A program made the position numbers and the translations under genes. Shown in pieces: positions 16,320 through 25,219 of a DNA stretch of 64,000 nt. The notes under the pieces are model-generated. The model was not told the DNA's origin. It saw nothing but the letters and a program-made list of their open reading frames with translations, and made no database searches. Every line of letters begins with the position of its first letter. Position 1 is the stretch's first letter. Origin of the DNA: Blastococcus sp. TML/M2B (GTDB taxonomy: Bacteria > Actinomycetota > Actinomycetes > Mycobacteriales > Geodermatophilaceae); assembly GCF_016612865.1 (NCBI RefSeq), contig NZ_JAENZZ010000002.1:1798001-1862000 (forward strand), in the 5' to 3' direction.

Positions 16320-17201
16320 TCAGCGGTTGCGGCCGTGCACCCGGGCCATCACGCGCCCGGCCTGCATGCGCACCTCGAGCTTCTCCTGCGGGTTGGCCGC
16401 CGGCCCGCGTCGCGGCTCGCCGTTGTCCAGGTCGAAGGCCGAGCCGTGCCACGGGCAGACCAGGCACTGCGACCCGCCCACCTCCTCGACCGTCCCCTCC
16501 TGCAGGGGGCCGGCCGAGTGGGAGCAGGCACCGACGAAGACGTCGACCGTGGTGCCCCGGCGCACCACGGCCAGGGGCACGTCCGCCGCGCCGCCGCTGC
16601 CCGTGCGCAGTGCCGGACGACCCTCGGGGAAGTCGTCGAGGGGACCGAGGTCCAGCCAGTCCTTCGACAGGGCGCGCACCGCCGTCGCCGCGTGCGAGGC
16701 CCCCGAGGACTGCGCGTAGGACATGTGCCCGCCGATCGCCGCCGATCCGCCGGCGATCGCCAGCCCGCTGTAGGAGAGCACCCGCCCGAGGACGCCGCGG
16801 TCGCTCCGCCGCGCCGCCAGCGACCCCACGTAGAGGCCGAGCGCGACGCTGTTGAGGACGGCGTGCAGCGCGCCCAGCCGGCGCACGCCGGTGTCCTGCT
16901 CCGCCCAGTCCGCCGCACCGGACGCCGCCGCCGGGACCGCCGCGGCCACCCCGGCACCGATGAGCACCGTGGCCGCCGGCCGCAGCCGGGGGACGGCGTC
17001 GAGCAGCCCCGCGGAGATCCAGCTGCCCACGGGCACCTGCACGAGGATCGGGTGCACCGGGTGCCCGATCCACGTGCCGTGGAGGGCGTCCTTGAGCGCC
17101 GCCGGCCGGAGCGCACCCTGCACCGCGCGGCGGGCCGGCTCGATCGCCTTGTCGAACGTCGCGACGTCGGCGACCCGGTCCAGGAACCCCAGAAGACTCA
17201 T
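16320..17201 (-). CDS. DUF2231 membrane domain fused to a Rieske [2Fe-2S] domain
   Basis: A 293-residue protein starting at ATG 17201. Residues 45-190 form a DUF2231 region: GHPVHPILVQVPVGSWISAGLLD, then three or four helices. Residues about 195-290 are a Rieske domain with ligands Cys226-x-His228 (ACSHSAGPL) and Cys249-x2-His252 (CPWHGSAFDLDNG). Both ligand pairs are intact. The domain probably faces the cytoplasm and transfers one electron, but no partner reductase or oxygenase adjoins it. It is divergent from a GtrA gene, so 17202-17383 contains both promoters. Confidence 0.88.
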   Translation of the reverse strand: MSLLGFLDRVADVATFDKAIEPARRAVQGALRPAALKDALHGTWIGHPVHPILVQVPVGSWISAGLLDAVPRLRPAATVLIGAGVAAAVPAAASGAADWAEQDTGVRRLGALHAVLNSVALGLYVGSLAARRSDRGVLGRVLSYSGLAIAGGSAAIGGHMSYAQSSGASHAATAVRALSKDWLDLGPLDDFPEGRPALRTGSGGAADVPLAVVRRGTTVDVFVGACSHSAGPLQEGTVEEVGGSQCLVCPWHGSAFDLDNGEPRRGPAANPQEKLEVRMQAGRVMARVHGRNR

Positions 17202-17383
17202 GTGAGGGCTGCTACCCGGACCGATCGGCGTCGACTCCCCGGTCACGAGCCGGTCTCTTCCGGGTGCATCGCGGGGAATGCGGCAGCTTCTGCCACCTGT
17301 TACCGGCATGCTGACCTGTGACAACGAGCGGCGCGAGGAGGATCGTCGGTCGCACCGCCCGAACGAGCCCTGGAAGGATCCCC

Positions 17384-17920
17384 GTGACCCGCCCGTCCCT
17401 GCTGCGCCGCCGCGTCCCCGGACGCGACGACGCCGGGAGCCAGGTCACGCAGCAGGTTCCGGAGCAGGTCGCAGCGCCGGCCCCCTGGACCGTCCGGCTC
17501 GCCGAGCGGCTGCGGCAGGACGACACCCTCGCCCAGTTCGCCCGGTTCGTGCTCGTCGGCGGCTCGACGACGCTGGTCTACGCGCTGCTGTTCATCCCGT
17601 TCCAGGGCCTGGGCTACCTGGCCGCGCACCTCATCGCCACCGTCGCCTCCACGGTGCTGGCCAACGAGATGCACCGTCGGCTCACCTTCCACGCCGAGGA
17701 CCGGGTGGGCTGGTTCACCGCCCAGTGGGAGGCCAGCACCGTGGCCGCGCTCGGATTGCTCGCCACCAGCGCCACGCTCGGCTGGATCGACACCACGACC
17801 GCCGAGGGCGACGTCTGGCTGCAGATCACCGCCGTGGTCACCGTGACGGCGCTGATCGGCCTCATGCGGTTCATCGCGCTGGGCTGGATCTTCCGCTCCC
17901 CCGCACCCGACCGGGTCTGA
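17384..17920 (+). CDS. GtrA-like membrane protein
   Basis: A 178-residue protein starting at GTG 17384, with AAGGAT seven bases upstream. After a 45-residue hydrophilic head, four helices form a GtrA domain starting at FARFVLVGGSTTLVYALLF, followed by ANEMHRRLTFH, the conserved inter-helix Asn-Arg-Thr-Phe motif, and ending RFIALGWIF. GtrA proteins are proposed to move polyprenyl-linked sugars across the membrane for cell-envelope glycan assembly. No glycosyltransferase adjoins it directly. Confidence 0.85.
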   Translation: MTRPSLLRRRVPGRDDAGSQVTQQVPEQVAAPAPWTVRLAERLRQDDTLAQFARFVLVGGSTTLVYALLFIPFQGLGYLAAHLIATVASTVLANEMHRRLTFHAEDRVGWFTAQWEASTVAALGLLATSATLGWIDTTTAEGDVWLQITAVVTVTALIGLMRFIALGWIFRSPAPDRV

Positions 17921-17971
17921 GCTCCACCGCCGACCCGTCGCGCGGGCCCGTTCCTCACTAGCCTGGTCGGG

Positions 17972-19490
17972 GTGACCGAGGCCGAGTCCGCTCCCTCCCC
18001 GTGGCGCCGCCGCGGGCGCCGGGCCGGGCTGTGGCTCGCACGGATCGGCCTGGCCCTCGTCGGCGCGCTCGTCGCCGTCCTGCTGTTCGCCCGCATCTCG
18101 GCCCCCATCGGCCCGTTCGACGCCACGCTGGCCGTGCGCCCGGGCTCCGGTGGCGCCGAGGTCGCCGTCCCGCCGCTGGGCTCGCTCGCCGTCGACGTCT
18201 TCGACGGCCCGCTGCGCCTGGACGTCCAGCTGCAGAGCGTCGATCAGGTCCGCGCGCAGGAGCTGGCGAACGACCCCGTGCGGCTGGCCGGCGTCGTCGA
18301 CCGGGTCACCGCCGACCTGCAGGGCGCGGTCGTGAAGCTGCTCGTCATCACCGTCGTCGTGGCGCTGCTCGGCGCCGCCCTGGTCTCCTGGCTCGTGCTG
18401 CGGCGCCGCCGCGAGCCGCTGATCGCCGCCGGGCTCACCGGCGCGCTGCTGCTGGGCATCGGCGGGGTCGGCGCGACCACGTGGCGGCCGGAGGCCGATG
18501 TCCGCCCCGACCTACACCGGGCTGCTGGTCAACGCGAACAGCCTGATCGGCAACGCGCAGGACATCGTGGCCCGCTTCGACGCCTACCGCGCCTCGCTCG
18601 AGGACCTCGTCGCCAACGTCGGCTCGCTGTACAGCACGCTGTCGTCCCTGCCGCCGCCCGGCGCGGCCGACGAGACCGTCGCCCTGCTGCACGTCTCCGA
18701 CCTGCACCTCAACCCCGCCGGCTTCGACCTCGTGGCGCAGGTCGTCAGCCAGTTCCAGGTCGACGGCGTCCTCGACACCGGTGACATCACCGACTGGGGC
18801 AGCCCGCCGGAGAACCAGCTCATCTCCTCCGTCGGCACCCTCGGCGTGCCCTACGTGTTCATCCGCGGCAACCACGACTCCGCCACCACCGCGGAACTGA
18901 TCGCCGCGCAGCCGAACACCACGGTCCTCGACGACTCCGCCACCGAGATCGACGGCATCTCGATCGTCGGGGCAAAGGACCCGCGGTTCACCCCCGACAA
19001 GAGCACCGGTGACGACGACGCCCCGCTCGAGGTGCTGACCCGCTCCGGCGAGCGGCTGGCCGAGCTGGTCGACTCGCTCGACGAGGCCCCCGACGTGGCG
19101 CTCGTGCACGACCCCAAGCAGGCCCCGCCCCTGGAGGGTCTCGTGCCGCTCGTCCTCGCGGGCCACACGCACGACCGGAAGGTCACCGAGCTCGACGACG
19201 GCGGCCTGCTCATGGTGCAGGGCTCCACCGGCGGCTCGGGGCTGCGGGCGCTGCAGGGCGAGTACCCGGAGCCCCTCACCTGCACGGTCCTCTACTTCGC
19301 CGCGGGCACCGGGCGGCTCCAGGCCTACGACGAGATCACCCTGGGCGGGCTGGGCGAGTCCGAGGTGACCATCCAGCGCACCGTCGTCCCCCTGCCGACC
19401 CCCGCCGACGGCGCGGACGACGGCGCCGACGACGCCGGGTCCGTCGGTCCCGGTGGCTCCGACGGCAGCCCGGCGTCCCCGCCCGGATGA
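17972..19490 (+). CDS. Membrane-anchored calcineurin-like metallophosphoesterase, frameshifted
   Basis: Starts at GTG 17972. The first frame gives a TM helix near 20-42, an extracytoplasmic beta-rich part and a second pair of helices to about 18490. The phosphoesterase part continues in another frame: LLHVSDLHLN, LDTGDITDWG, IRGNHDS, DVALVHDPKQ and LAGHTHD, the five metal-site motifs in order, all intact. The frames join if one extra base is removed near 18490-18498 (the overlap reads WRPEA then SAPTYTG). The whole spans 1519 bases, one more than a multiple of three, about 505 residues. The C-terminal 40 residues are Asp/Gly/Ser-rich. Substrate unknown. Confidence 0.8.
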
Positions 19491-19513
19491 CCGCGCGGCC
19501 CTACCCTTCCCCC

Positions 19514-19849
19514 ATGCCCGCGACGACGACGCCCCGTGCCCGCCTGGCCGCCGGCCTGCTCGCCGGAGGCCTGGGCCTCGGCGCCCTGGCCGGCTGCACG
19601 TTCGGCTCGGAGAACGTGTCGTGCTCGCCGCGCTCGTGCACGGTCACCCTCGAGGGCACCGACGCGGAGGTGAACATCCTCGGCACCACGCTGCGGTTCG
19701 GCGGAACCGAGGGCGGCCGCGCCTCGCTGGGCGTCGGCTCGGCCAGCGTCTCCTGCGCCGAGGGCGAGAGCGTCTCGGCCGGGAGTCTGGTCCTCGAGTG
19801 CTCGTCGGTGGGCGAGGACCGCGTCGAGCTGACCGCCTCCCTGGGCTGA
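19514..19849 (+). CDS. Small secreted lipoprotein
   Basis: The frame opens at ATG 19487, overlapping the phosphoesterase stop (ATGA), but ATG 19514 gives a normal lipoprotein signal: short basic head, hydrophobic run, LGALAGC with Cys28. The 111-residue product is Gly/Ser/Thr-rich with three further cysteines (VSCSPRSC, SVSCAEG) and looks all-beta: VTLEGTDAEVNILGTTLRFGGTE. No named family. Co-transcription with the phosphoesterase is likely. Confidence 0.65.
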   Translation: MPATTTPRARLAAGLLAGGLGLGALAGCTFGSENVSCSPRSCTVTLEGTDAEVNILGTTLRFGGTEGGRASLGVGSASVSCAEGESVSAGSLVLECSSVGEDRVELTASLG

Positions 19850-19907
19850 CCGGGCCGCCGGATGCACCCCTCCGCCGACCCTGTGCAGGAGCGCCCGATG
19901 CGGCATG

Positions 19908-19913
19908 TATTGT
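19908..19913 (+). promoter_or_regulatory. Possible -10 box ahead of the tRNA cluster
   Basis: TATTGT is the only clearly AT-richer hexamer upstream of the tRNA-Glu gene and would place a transcript start near 19920. I do not see a good -35 at 17-18 bases, so this is a weak call. Confidence 0.25.
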
Positions 19914-19936
19914 TTCGTCTGCCCCCGGCAGAACGA

Positions 19937-20009
19937 GCCCTCATCGTCTAGTGGTCCAGGACGCCGCCCTTTCAAGGCGGTAGCACGGGTTCGAACCCCG
20001 TTGGGGGCA
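19937..20009 (+). tRNA. tRNA-Glu (anticodon UUC)
   Basis: 73 bases. Acceptor GCCCTCA pairs with TGGGGGC, discriminator A. The anticodon stem CCGCC/GGCGG encloses CTTTCAA (anticodon TTC). The T arm has GGTTCGAACCCC. First of a three-tRNA cluster. Confidence 0.97.
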
Positions 20010-20032
20010 CCGCACGACAGCAGTACACGCAA

Positions 20033-20106
20033 GGCCCTGTAGCGCAGTTGGTTAGCGCGCCGCCCTGTCACGGCGGAGGTCGCGGGTTCGAGTCCCGTCA
20101 GGGTCG
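20033..20106 (+). tRNA. tRNA-Asp (anticodon GUC)
   Basis: 74 bases. Acceptor GGCCCTG pairs with CAGGGTC, discriminator G. The anticodon stem CCGCC/GGCGG encloses CTGTCAC (anticodon GTC). It follows tRNA-Glu by 23 bases, probably in the same transcript. Confidence 0.97.
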
Positions 20107-20131
20107 CCACCCGGTGCGCGAGCACCGGGAG

Positions 20132-20205
20132 GGGCAGGTAGCTCAGTTGGTACGAGCGCTCGCCTGAAAAGTGAGAGGTCGGCGGTTCGACCCCGCCCCT
20201 GCCCA
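20132..20205 (+). tRNA. tRNA-Phe (anticodon GAA)
   Basis: 74 bases. Acceptor GGGCAGG pairs with CCTGCCC, discriminator A. The anticodon stem CTCGC/GTGAG encloses CTGAAAA (anticodon GAA). The T arm has GGTTCGACCCC. Last of the Glu-Asp-Phe cluster; the CCA end is not encoded. Confidence 0.96.
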
Positions 20206-20248
20206 CCCTCTTCTCTTCCCCCGCCGCCACGTCATCGGCCGCGGGACC

Positions 20249-21277
20249 TCACACCCAGCTGCGGTCCGCCGCCACCTGGGCGTACACCTCCGCGTGCACC
20301 CGCCGGACGGCGTCGCGCTGCTCCTCCCGCCACGCCCGGTCCGCCGGCCGCGGCATCGGCCGGGTCAGCGCGGCGGAGACCGCGGCGGTCAGCGACACCG
20401 GGTCCAGCCCGTCGATCTCGTCATTGGCGTAGGTGACGACCTCCGACCACTGGTCGGCGAAGAAGCCGCAGCTCGGCGCCACCACGCGGGTGCCGACGTC
20501 GCGGCACACCTCGAGGTCGCGCGAGTGCGTGCCGCAGCGCTCCGGCAGCACCGCCACGTGCAGCTCCTGCAACCGGGCGGCCAGCTCCTCGGGACCGAAC
20601 TCGACGAGCTCCAGCTCGCCGCCCCCCGCCATCGCGCGCACGCCCTCGTCGACCTCCGAGCCGGCCGGCACGAGCACCCGCAGCCGGCCACCGCCGGACA
20701 CCGCGCCCGACCCGGCGGCGCGGGCCACCGCGGCCGGGTCCGGGACGGCCGTGGACGCCGCCCCCAGCCGCACGCCGACCAGCCCCCGCTCCGAGCCGAG
20801 CTCAGGGTCGTGGACCGCCAGCGACGGGTGCGCGAGCACGATCGAGGTCCGCCCGTAGCGGTCGGCGATCTCGTCGGCCGCCGACGGCGTGAGCGTCAGC
20901 ACCACCTCCGCCGTCCCCAGGACCGCGGCCAGGTGCGCGTCGTGCCGCGCGCGGACGCCCTGGGTGGCGTCGCGCAGCTGGTGCACGGTGACGACGAGCG
21001 GAACGCCCAGCCGCTGCACTGTCTCCGCCCAGTGCTCGAGCTCGCGGACGCCGAGGTGGCCGTACCCGGTGTGCAGGTGCAGGACGTCGACGTCACCGGC
21101 GTGGTCGGTCAGGTAGGCCTCGTCCAGCCAGCGGCTCGGCTCGCCCGGTTCCCCCACGCGCACGGCTCCGTCCGGCAGCACGGCGTCGACGTACCGGTCG
21201 CGGAACGGCACGCTGGCGACGCGGAGCACGGTCGACGGGCCACCGGGCGGCGCGCCCGGGGCGGGTTCTGCGGACAT
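20249..21277 (-). CDS. GT-B-fold glycosyltransferase-like protein
   Basis: A 342-residue protein starting at ATG 21277 (MSAEPAPGAPP). The first half shows alternating strands and helices as in glycosyltransferase family 4: VDVLHLHTGYGHLG, VPLVVTVHQLRD, LTLTPSAADEIADRYG and IVLAHPSL. The second half has LRVLVPAGSEVDEGVRAMA, HVAVLPERCGTHSRDLEVCRDVGTRVVAPSCGFFAD, matching the nucleotide-sugar half of GT-B enzymes. The classical EX7E motif is not clear, so activity is inferred from fold-like pattern only. It is convergent with the tRNA cluster. Confidence 0.62.
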   Translation of the reverse strand: MSAEPAPGAPPGGPSTVLRVASVPFRDRYVDAVLPDGAVRVGEPGEPSRWLDEAYLTDHAGDVDVLHLHTGYGHLGVRELEHWAETVQRLGVPLVVTVHQLRDATQGVRARHDAHLAAVLGTAEVVLTLTPSAADEIADRYGRTSIVLAHPSLAVHDPELGSERGLVGVRLGAASTAVPDPAAVARAAGSGAVSGGGRLRVLVPAGSEVDEGVRAMAGGGELELVEFGPEELAARLQELHVAVLPERCGTHSRDLEVCRDVGTRVVAPSCGFFADQWSEVVTYANDEIDGLDPVSLTAAVSAALTRPMPRPADRAWREEQRDAVRRVHAEVYAQVAADRSWV

Positions 21278-21443
21278 CACGGGCGGGGATCTGCTCCTCG
21301 GGCGGTCGAGCGCTGCGTCGACCGGTGGGCTCGACGGCAGGGCCCCTGCCAGGGTCTCCGGCGGGGCGGCTTCTCCCCCTACCCTGCCACCCCGGTACCA
21401 ATCCGTGACCAACTCCATCGGGTGAGCGGACGGATCCGTCCCG

Positions 21444-22130
21444 TCAGGGCCCCTGGCGGGCGGCCTGGGCGGCGGCGTACGCCGGCGCGCGGAAGCGGGC
21501 CAGCGGGCCGTCGGGCACCAGCCCCGGCGGCGGGTGGCGGACGGCGTCGAACCGCAGCTCGGGGTCCAGCGGGCGGACCGGCTCGCCGAGGGCGAGCCGG
21601 GCGAACGGGCGCCAGGCCTCCCGGCCCCGCGCCGCGGCGAGCACGAAGGCCAGCGGCTCCCGGCGGACGGCCGCGGCGACCGGTCCGGGATCGGAGGGCA
21701 CCCCGCGGGTGGTGGGCAGCGCCGCGAGGCGCAGGGGCCCGGCGGGCGAGCGGTAGGCCATGATCGAGCAGTAGGCCGCGGCGGCGTCCCGGCGCAGCGC
21801 CGGCACCACCCGGGTCAGCCGGCCGCTCCCGGTGCTCGACAGCAGCAGGTCGACCGGCGGCCCGCCCTCGCCCCCGAGGCGGACGGCGAGACCGAGGAGG
21901 TCCGGCCACGGCTCGGGGAGCCCGGCGCCGCGGGAGAGCCGGACGACGACGTCATCCCGCCCCGGGGTGTCGAGGAACGGCACGCCCCACGGGGGCTCGC
22001 CGCCCTGCCGCTCCAGGACGGCGTCGAACACCGCACCCCGCGGGTGCATGGGCTTGCCGGAGCGCCACCGCGCCACCGCGGCGAGCGGCACGGCCACCAG
22101 CCGACCCGCTCCGCGCGACAGGTCCGCCAC
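21444..22130 (-). CDS. Catalase-fold-like protein of unknown activity
   Basis: A 228-residue product starting at GTG 22130 with an ideal GGAGG seven bases upstream. HPRGAVFDAVLERQGG and VVVRLSRGAGLPEPWPDLLGLAVRL resemble the corresponding N-terminal strands of heme catalases (HxKGA and VRFS..G...D.RGFA). It is less than half the length of a catalase, and I do not see a clear heme-ligand RxxxY. Similar short proteins in actinobacteria are sometimes annotated as phosphodiesterases, without basis in this sequence. No signal peptide. Confidence 0.5.
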   Translation of the reverse strand: MADLSRGAGRLVAVPLAAVARWRSGKPMHPRGAVFDAVLERQGGEPPWGVPFLDTPGRDDVVVRLSRGAGLPEPWPDLLGLAVRLGGEGGPPVDLLLSSTGSGRLTRVVPALRRDAAAAYCSIMAYRSPAGPLRLAALPTTRGVPSDPGPVAAAVRREPLAFVLAAARGREAWRPFARLALGEPVRPLDPELRFDAVRHPPPGLVPDGPLARFRAPAYAAAQAARQGP

Positions 22131-22380
22131 GTCCCCTCCTCCCGCCGGGCGCTCCCTACCCGCCCGCGGCCGGACCACGCAGCGCGGCGTTCCCCGGCCG
22201 CGGTGCACCCGCTACGGTGGCCCGGCGGTGCTCCGGCAGCCGTTGTGCACACCTGTGTGACGGGCGGGACGACGACCGAGGTCGCGGGGCGAATAGTGCG
22301 CAACGAGGGACTCATCTTCGGCGGAAAGTGACCGCCGTTCTCCGGTGACACGGACCGATCCGCACCACTACTTTCTGTTC

Positions 22381-22596
22381 ATGCTCTCGACGCTCCTGGT
22401 TCTCGGCGGTGTCCTCGTGGGGCTGCTCGTGCTGCTCGCGGTCATCGTCAGCCTCAGCGCCCGCCCGGCCACCGTCGTGCGCCCCGCCGCGCCCAGCCGC
22501 GGCGAGAGCTGGGTCGCCCAGGCCGGGCGGCCGCACCCCGATGCGTGGACGCCCATGGCCGGCGCCTCGACCAGCGAGCTGCCCGCCGCCCGCTGA
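22381..22596 (+). CDS. Single-helix small membrane protein
   Basis: 71 residues from ATG 22381; a GTG twelve codons upstream (22345) is an alternative. A single N-terminal helix (LSTLLVLGGVLVGLLVLLAV) is followed by a polar tail rich in Pro, Ala and Ser. Upstream, 22319-22337 can form a short CGGCGG/CCGCCG hairpin. No family recognised. Confidence 0.5.
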   Translation: MLSTLLVLGGVLVGLLVLLAVIVSLSARPATVVRPAAPSRGESWVAQAGRPHPDAWTPMAGASTSELPAAR

Positions 22597-22654
22597 TCCC
22601 CCTCGACTCCGGCGTCCCGGCGGCTGCGGTCAGCGCGCCGCCGGGACGATCCGG

Positions 22655-23638
22655 TCAGCCGGCGGCGCCCTCGAAGTAGCGCCGCGGGTTGGTCACCAGC
22701 ATCGCCTCGATCTGCGCGTCGGTGACCCCGTGCTCGCGCAGGTACGGCAGCACCTCCTCGTGGATGTGCGTGTAGTGCCACTGCGGCATCAGCGCCAGGA
22801 CACCCGGGTCGATCCAGTCGATGTAGCAGGACGCGTCCTGGGAGAGCACCATCCGCTCGGCGTAGCCCCGGCGGCACATCTCCACCACGGTGTCCGCCCG
22901 CGCCTCGAACGTCGTGGCCAGGTTGATCCCGAACCGGTCCATGCCGAGCACGAAGCCGGCGTCGGCCAGTGCGCTCAGGTGGTCGACGTCGGTGCTGTCC
23001 CCGCTGTGCCCGAGCACGACGTTCCCCGGGTCCACGCCCTCCTCGCCGAACACCCGCTGGACGTCCAGCCCGGTGCGGGTGCCCGGGTGGGTGTGCACCG
23101 TGATCGGCGCGCCGGTGCGGAGGTGCGCCTTCGCGACCGCCCGCATCACCCGCTCGACCCCGCGGGTGAGGCCCGGCTCGTCGATCGCGCACTTGAGGAA
23201 CGCCGCGCGCACCCCCGTGCCGGCGATCCCCTCCTCGATGTCACGCACGAACATGTCGACCATCGGGTCGGGCACCTCGGCGCCGACCGCCGCGTTCAGG
23301 GCCGGCCCGCGGTGGTGGAAGAAGAACGGCACGTCGTCGTAGGTGTAGCAACCGGTGGCCACGACGATGTTCACGTCCACCTGCTCGGCGACCCGCTGGA
23401 TGCGCGGGATGTAGCGGCCCAGCCCGATCACCGTCGGATCGACGATGGTCCGCACGCCGAGGGCGGGCAGCGCCTGCAGCTTCGCGACGGCGTCGGCGAC
23501 CCGCTCCTCCTCGCTGCCCCACTCCTCGGGGTAGTTCTGCTGCACGTCGGCGGTGAGGGTGAAGACGTGCTCGTGCATCAGCGTCTGGCCGAGCTCGGCG
23601 GTGTCGACGGGGCCTCGGACGGTCTGGACCTGCGGCAC
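22655..23638 (-). CDS. Phosphotriesterase-family lactonase/amidohydrolase
   Basis: 327 residues from GTG 23638, with AGGAGG five bases upstream. The binuclear metal site of the PTE family is present: MHEHVF (HxH), the carbamylated-lysine candidate in AAFLKCAIDE, HTHPGT, LGHSGDSTD and the final Asp in LSQDASC. Members hydrolyse lactones, including acyl-homoserine lactones, and sometimes organophosphates. The neighbouring GMC oxidoreductase, acyl-CoA synthetase and metallo-hydrolase suggest a catabolic route in which this enzyme opens a lactone or ester, but the substrate cannot be read from sequence. Confidence 0.87.
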   Translation of the reverse strand: MPQVQTVRGPVDTAELGQTLMHEHVFTLTADVQQNYPEEWGSEEERVADAVAKLQALPALGVRTIVDPTVIGLGRYIPRIQRVAEQVDVNIVVATGCYTYDDVPFFFHHRGPALNAAVGAEVPDPMVDMFVRDIEEGIAGTGVRAAFLKCAIDEPGLTRGVERVMRAVAKAHLRTGAPITVHTHPGTRTGLDVQRVFGEEGVDPGNVVLGHSGDSTDVDHLSALADAGFVLGMDRFGINLATTFEARADTVVEMCRRGYAERMVLSQDASCYIDWIDPGVLALMPQWHYTHIHEEVLPYLREHGVTDAQIEAMLVTNPRRYFEGAAG

Positions 23639-23708
23639 GGGTTCCTCCTGGGGGCGAGCGGTGACGGCGCTCACACTGCCCCACCGGCCCGGCGCCCCGC
23701 CCACCGGC

Positions 23709-25202
23709 TCAGCCCGAGGTCAGCAGCTCGGCGGCCCGCTCGCCGATCATGACCGCGGTGGCCGCCGTCCCCCGGCTGGGCACCGACGGGAGCACCGAGG
23801 TGTCGACGACGCGCAGCCCCGCGACACCGCGCACCCGCAGGTGCTCGTCGACGACGGCGCCCGCCTCGTCGTCGGGACCCATCGGCGCGGTGCCCGAGAG
23901 GTGCACCGCGGTGCCGACGCCGGCGGCGATCCAGGCGTCCAGGGCGGCGTCGTCGTCCAGCACCGCGTCGGGCACCGCCGCCGACGGCCCGAGCGTGCCC
24001 GCCACCGCGGCGGTGCGGAGCAGCGCGGCGGCGGTCCGGACCCCCTCGCGCAGGCCGCCGCGGTCGGCCTCCTCGGCGAGGTAGCGGTAGTCCAGGAGCG
24101 GCGGCCCCGCGGGATCCCGGGGATCGAGGGTCAGCCGGCCCCGGGCGACCGGGTGCTGGAGCCCGATCCCGAGCAGCGGCTCCGGGTCGGCGCCGAAGCG
24201 CCGCAGCCACGGCAGCACCTCGACCTCCCCGCCGGGCACCGGGGCGTGCAGGACGCCGTGCAGGGGCAGCGCGGGCTCGGTCAGGCCCGGGGCGGTCCGG
24301 TAGGGCAGGTAGACCAGCGGGTGGTCGCTGGAGGCGGCGCCCACGGGCAGGTCGGCCAGCACGTCGATGCCCAGGGCCGCGAGGTCGGCCGCGGGGCCGA
24401 GACCGGACACGAGGAGCAGGTGCGCCGAGCCGACGGCGCCCGCGCTGAGCACGACCTGGCCCGCCCGGACCGGCCCGCGGTCGGTCAGCACCCCCACCGC
24501 CCGCCCCCGCTCGACGAGGACCCGGCGGACGTCGACGCCCCCGCGCACGGCGAGGTACGGATGCGTGCGGCGCGGCTCGAGGTAGGCCATCGCGGCGTTG
24601 ACCCGGACGCCGCCGTCGACGTTGAACGGGATCGGCCCGTAGCCGGTGCCGGCGCCGTCGTTCTTGTCAGCGACGACCGCGAAGCCGAGCTCGGCGGCGG
24701 CCGCGGCGAAGGCTGCGGCCGCGGGTCCGGCGGGCAGCCGGCGGACCGGCACCGGCCCGTCGGCCCCGTGCCCGGGCGCGCTGCCGAAGTCGGCGTCGGC
24801 CTCCGAGCGACGGAAGGCGGGCAGCACCGCCGCGTGCGACCACAGCGGGGTGCCGGCGGCGGCCCAGCCGTCGAGGTCGGCCGGGGTGGCACGCAGCCAC
24901 ACCGCCGCGTTGAGGGCGCTGGAGCCGCCGGCGATCCGGCCGCGGGGCACCCGCACCGCCCGGCCGGGCACCACCTGGCCCGGGAGGTCCCAGTTGAGCG
25001 GGTGGCCGCTCGCGGTGGCGGCCAGGCTGGCCGGGTCGCGGACCTCCGCGGGCCACTCGTCGGGCCCGCGGGGCACCGGGCCGGCCTCGAGCAGCAGCAC
25101 CCGCTGCCCGGCATCGGCGAGCCGGGCGGCCAGCGCGCAGCCCGCCGTCCCCGCGCCGACGACGACGACGTCCGGCCCGCCCCCAGGGGCGGAAATGGCC
25201 AT
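23709..25202 (-). CDS. GMC-family FAD-dependent oxidoreductase
   Basis: 497 residues from ATG 25202. The FAD-binding Rossmann motif VVVVGAGTAGCALAARLADAG lies at 12-32, the GMC signature GRIAGGSSALNAAVWLRA near 88, and the second GMC signature SAGAVGSAHLLLVSGLG near 265. The C-terminal catalytic His is in VHLSGTAPMGPDD, and the final block VDTSVLPSVPSRGTAATAVMIGERAAELL is typical. GMC enzymes oxidise alcohols to aldehydes or ketones. The ATG lies inside a degenerate palindrome (25181-25218), which could affect initiation. It is shorter than choline dehydrogenase (about 550). Confidence 0.9.
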   Translation of the reverse strand: MAISAPGGGPDVVVVGAGTAGCALAARLADAGQRVLLLEAGPVPRGPDEWPAEVRDPASLAATASGHPLNWDLPGQVVPGRAVRVPRGRIAGGSSALNAAVWLRATPADLDGWAAAGTPLWSHAAVLPAFRRSEADADFGSAPGHGADGPVPVRRLPAGPAAAAFAAAAAELGFAVVADKNDGAGTGYGPIPFNVDGGVRVNAAMAYLEPRRTHPYLAVRGGVDVRRVLVERGRAVGVLTDRGPVRAGQVVLSAGAVGSAHLLLVSGLGPAADLAALGIDVLADLPVGAASSDHPLVYLPYRTAPGLTEPALPLHGVLHAPVPGGEVEVLPWLRRFGADPEPLLGIGLQHPVARGRLTLDPRDPAGPPLLDYRYLAEEADRGGLREGVRTAAALLRTAAVAGTLGPSAAVPDAVLDDDAALDAWIAAGVGTAVHLSGTAPMGPDDEAGAVVDEHLRVRGVAGLRVVDTSVLPSVPSRGTAATAVMIGERAAELLTSG

Positions 25203-25218
25203 GTCTGCCCTACCGGGG
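25181..25218. repeat. Degenerate copy of the GGGGCAGACAT palindrome
   Basis: The right half reads ATGTCTGCCC followed after TACC by GGGG, as in the perfect copy at 36672-36715. The left half (GGGGCGGAAAT) matches at about 8 of 11 positions. The GMC start codon lies in the centre. Probably one member of an interspersed intergenic family, altered on the side where it became coding. Confidence 0.5.
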
Positions 25219-25219
25219 G

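Noticed and set aside
19937-20205. The tRNA cluster as an integration site
   Set aside because: No integrase, no repeated tRNA 3' end and no foreign genes nearby.
22247-22258. CACACCTGTGTG palindrome as a regulator operator
   Set aside because: It is 12 bp, far from the next start and not repeated elsewhere in the window; chance is likely.
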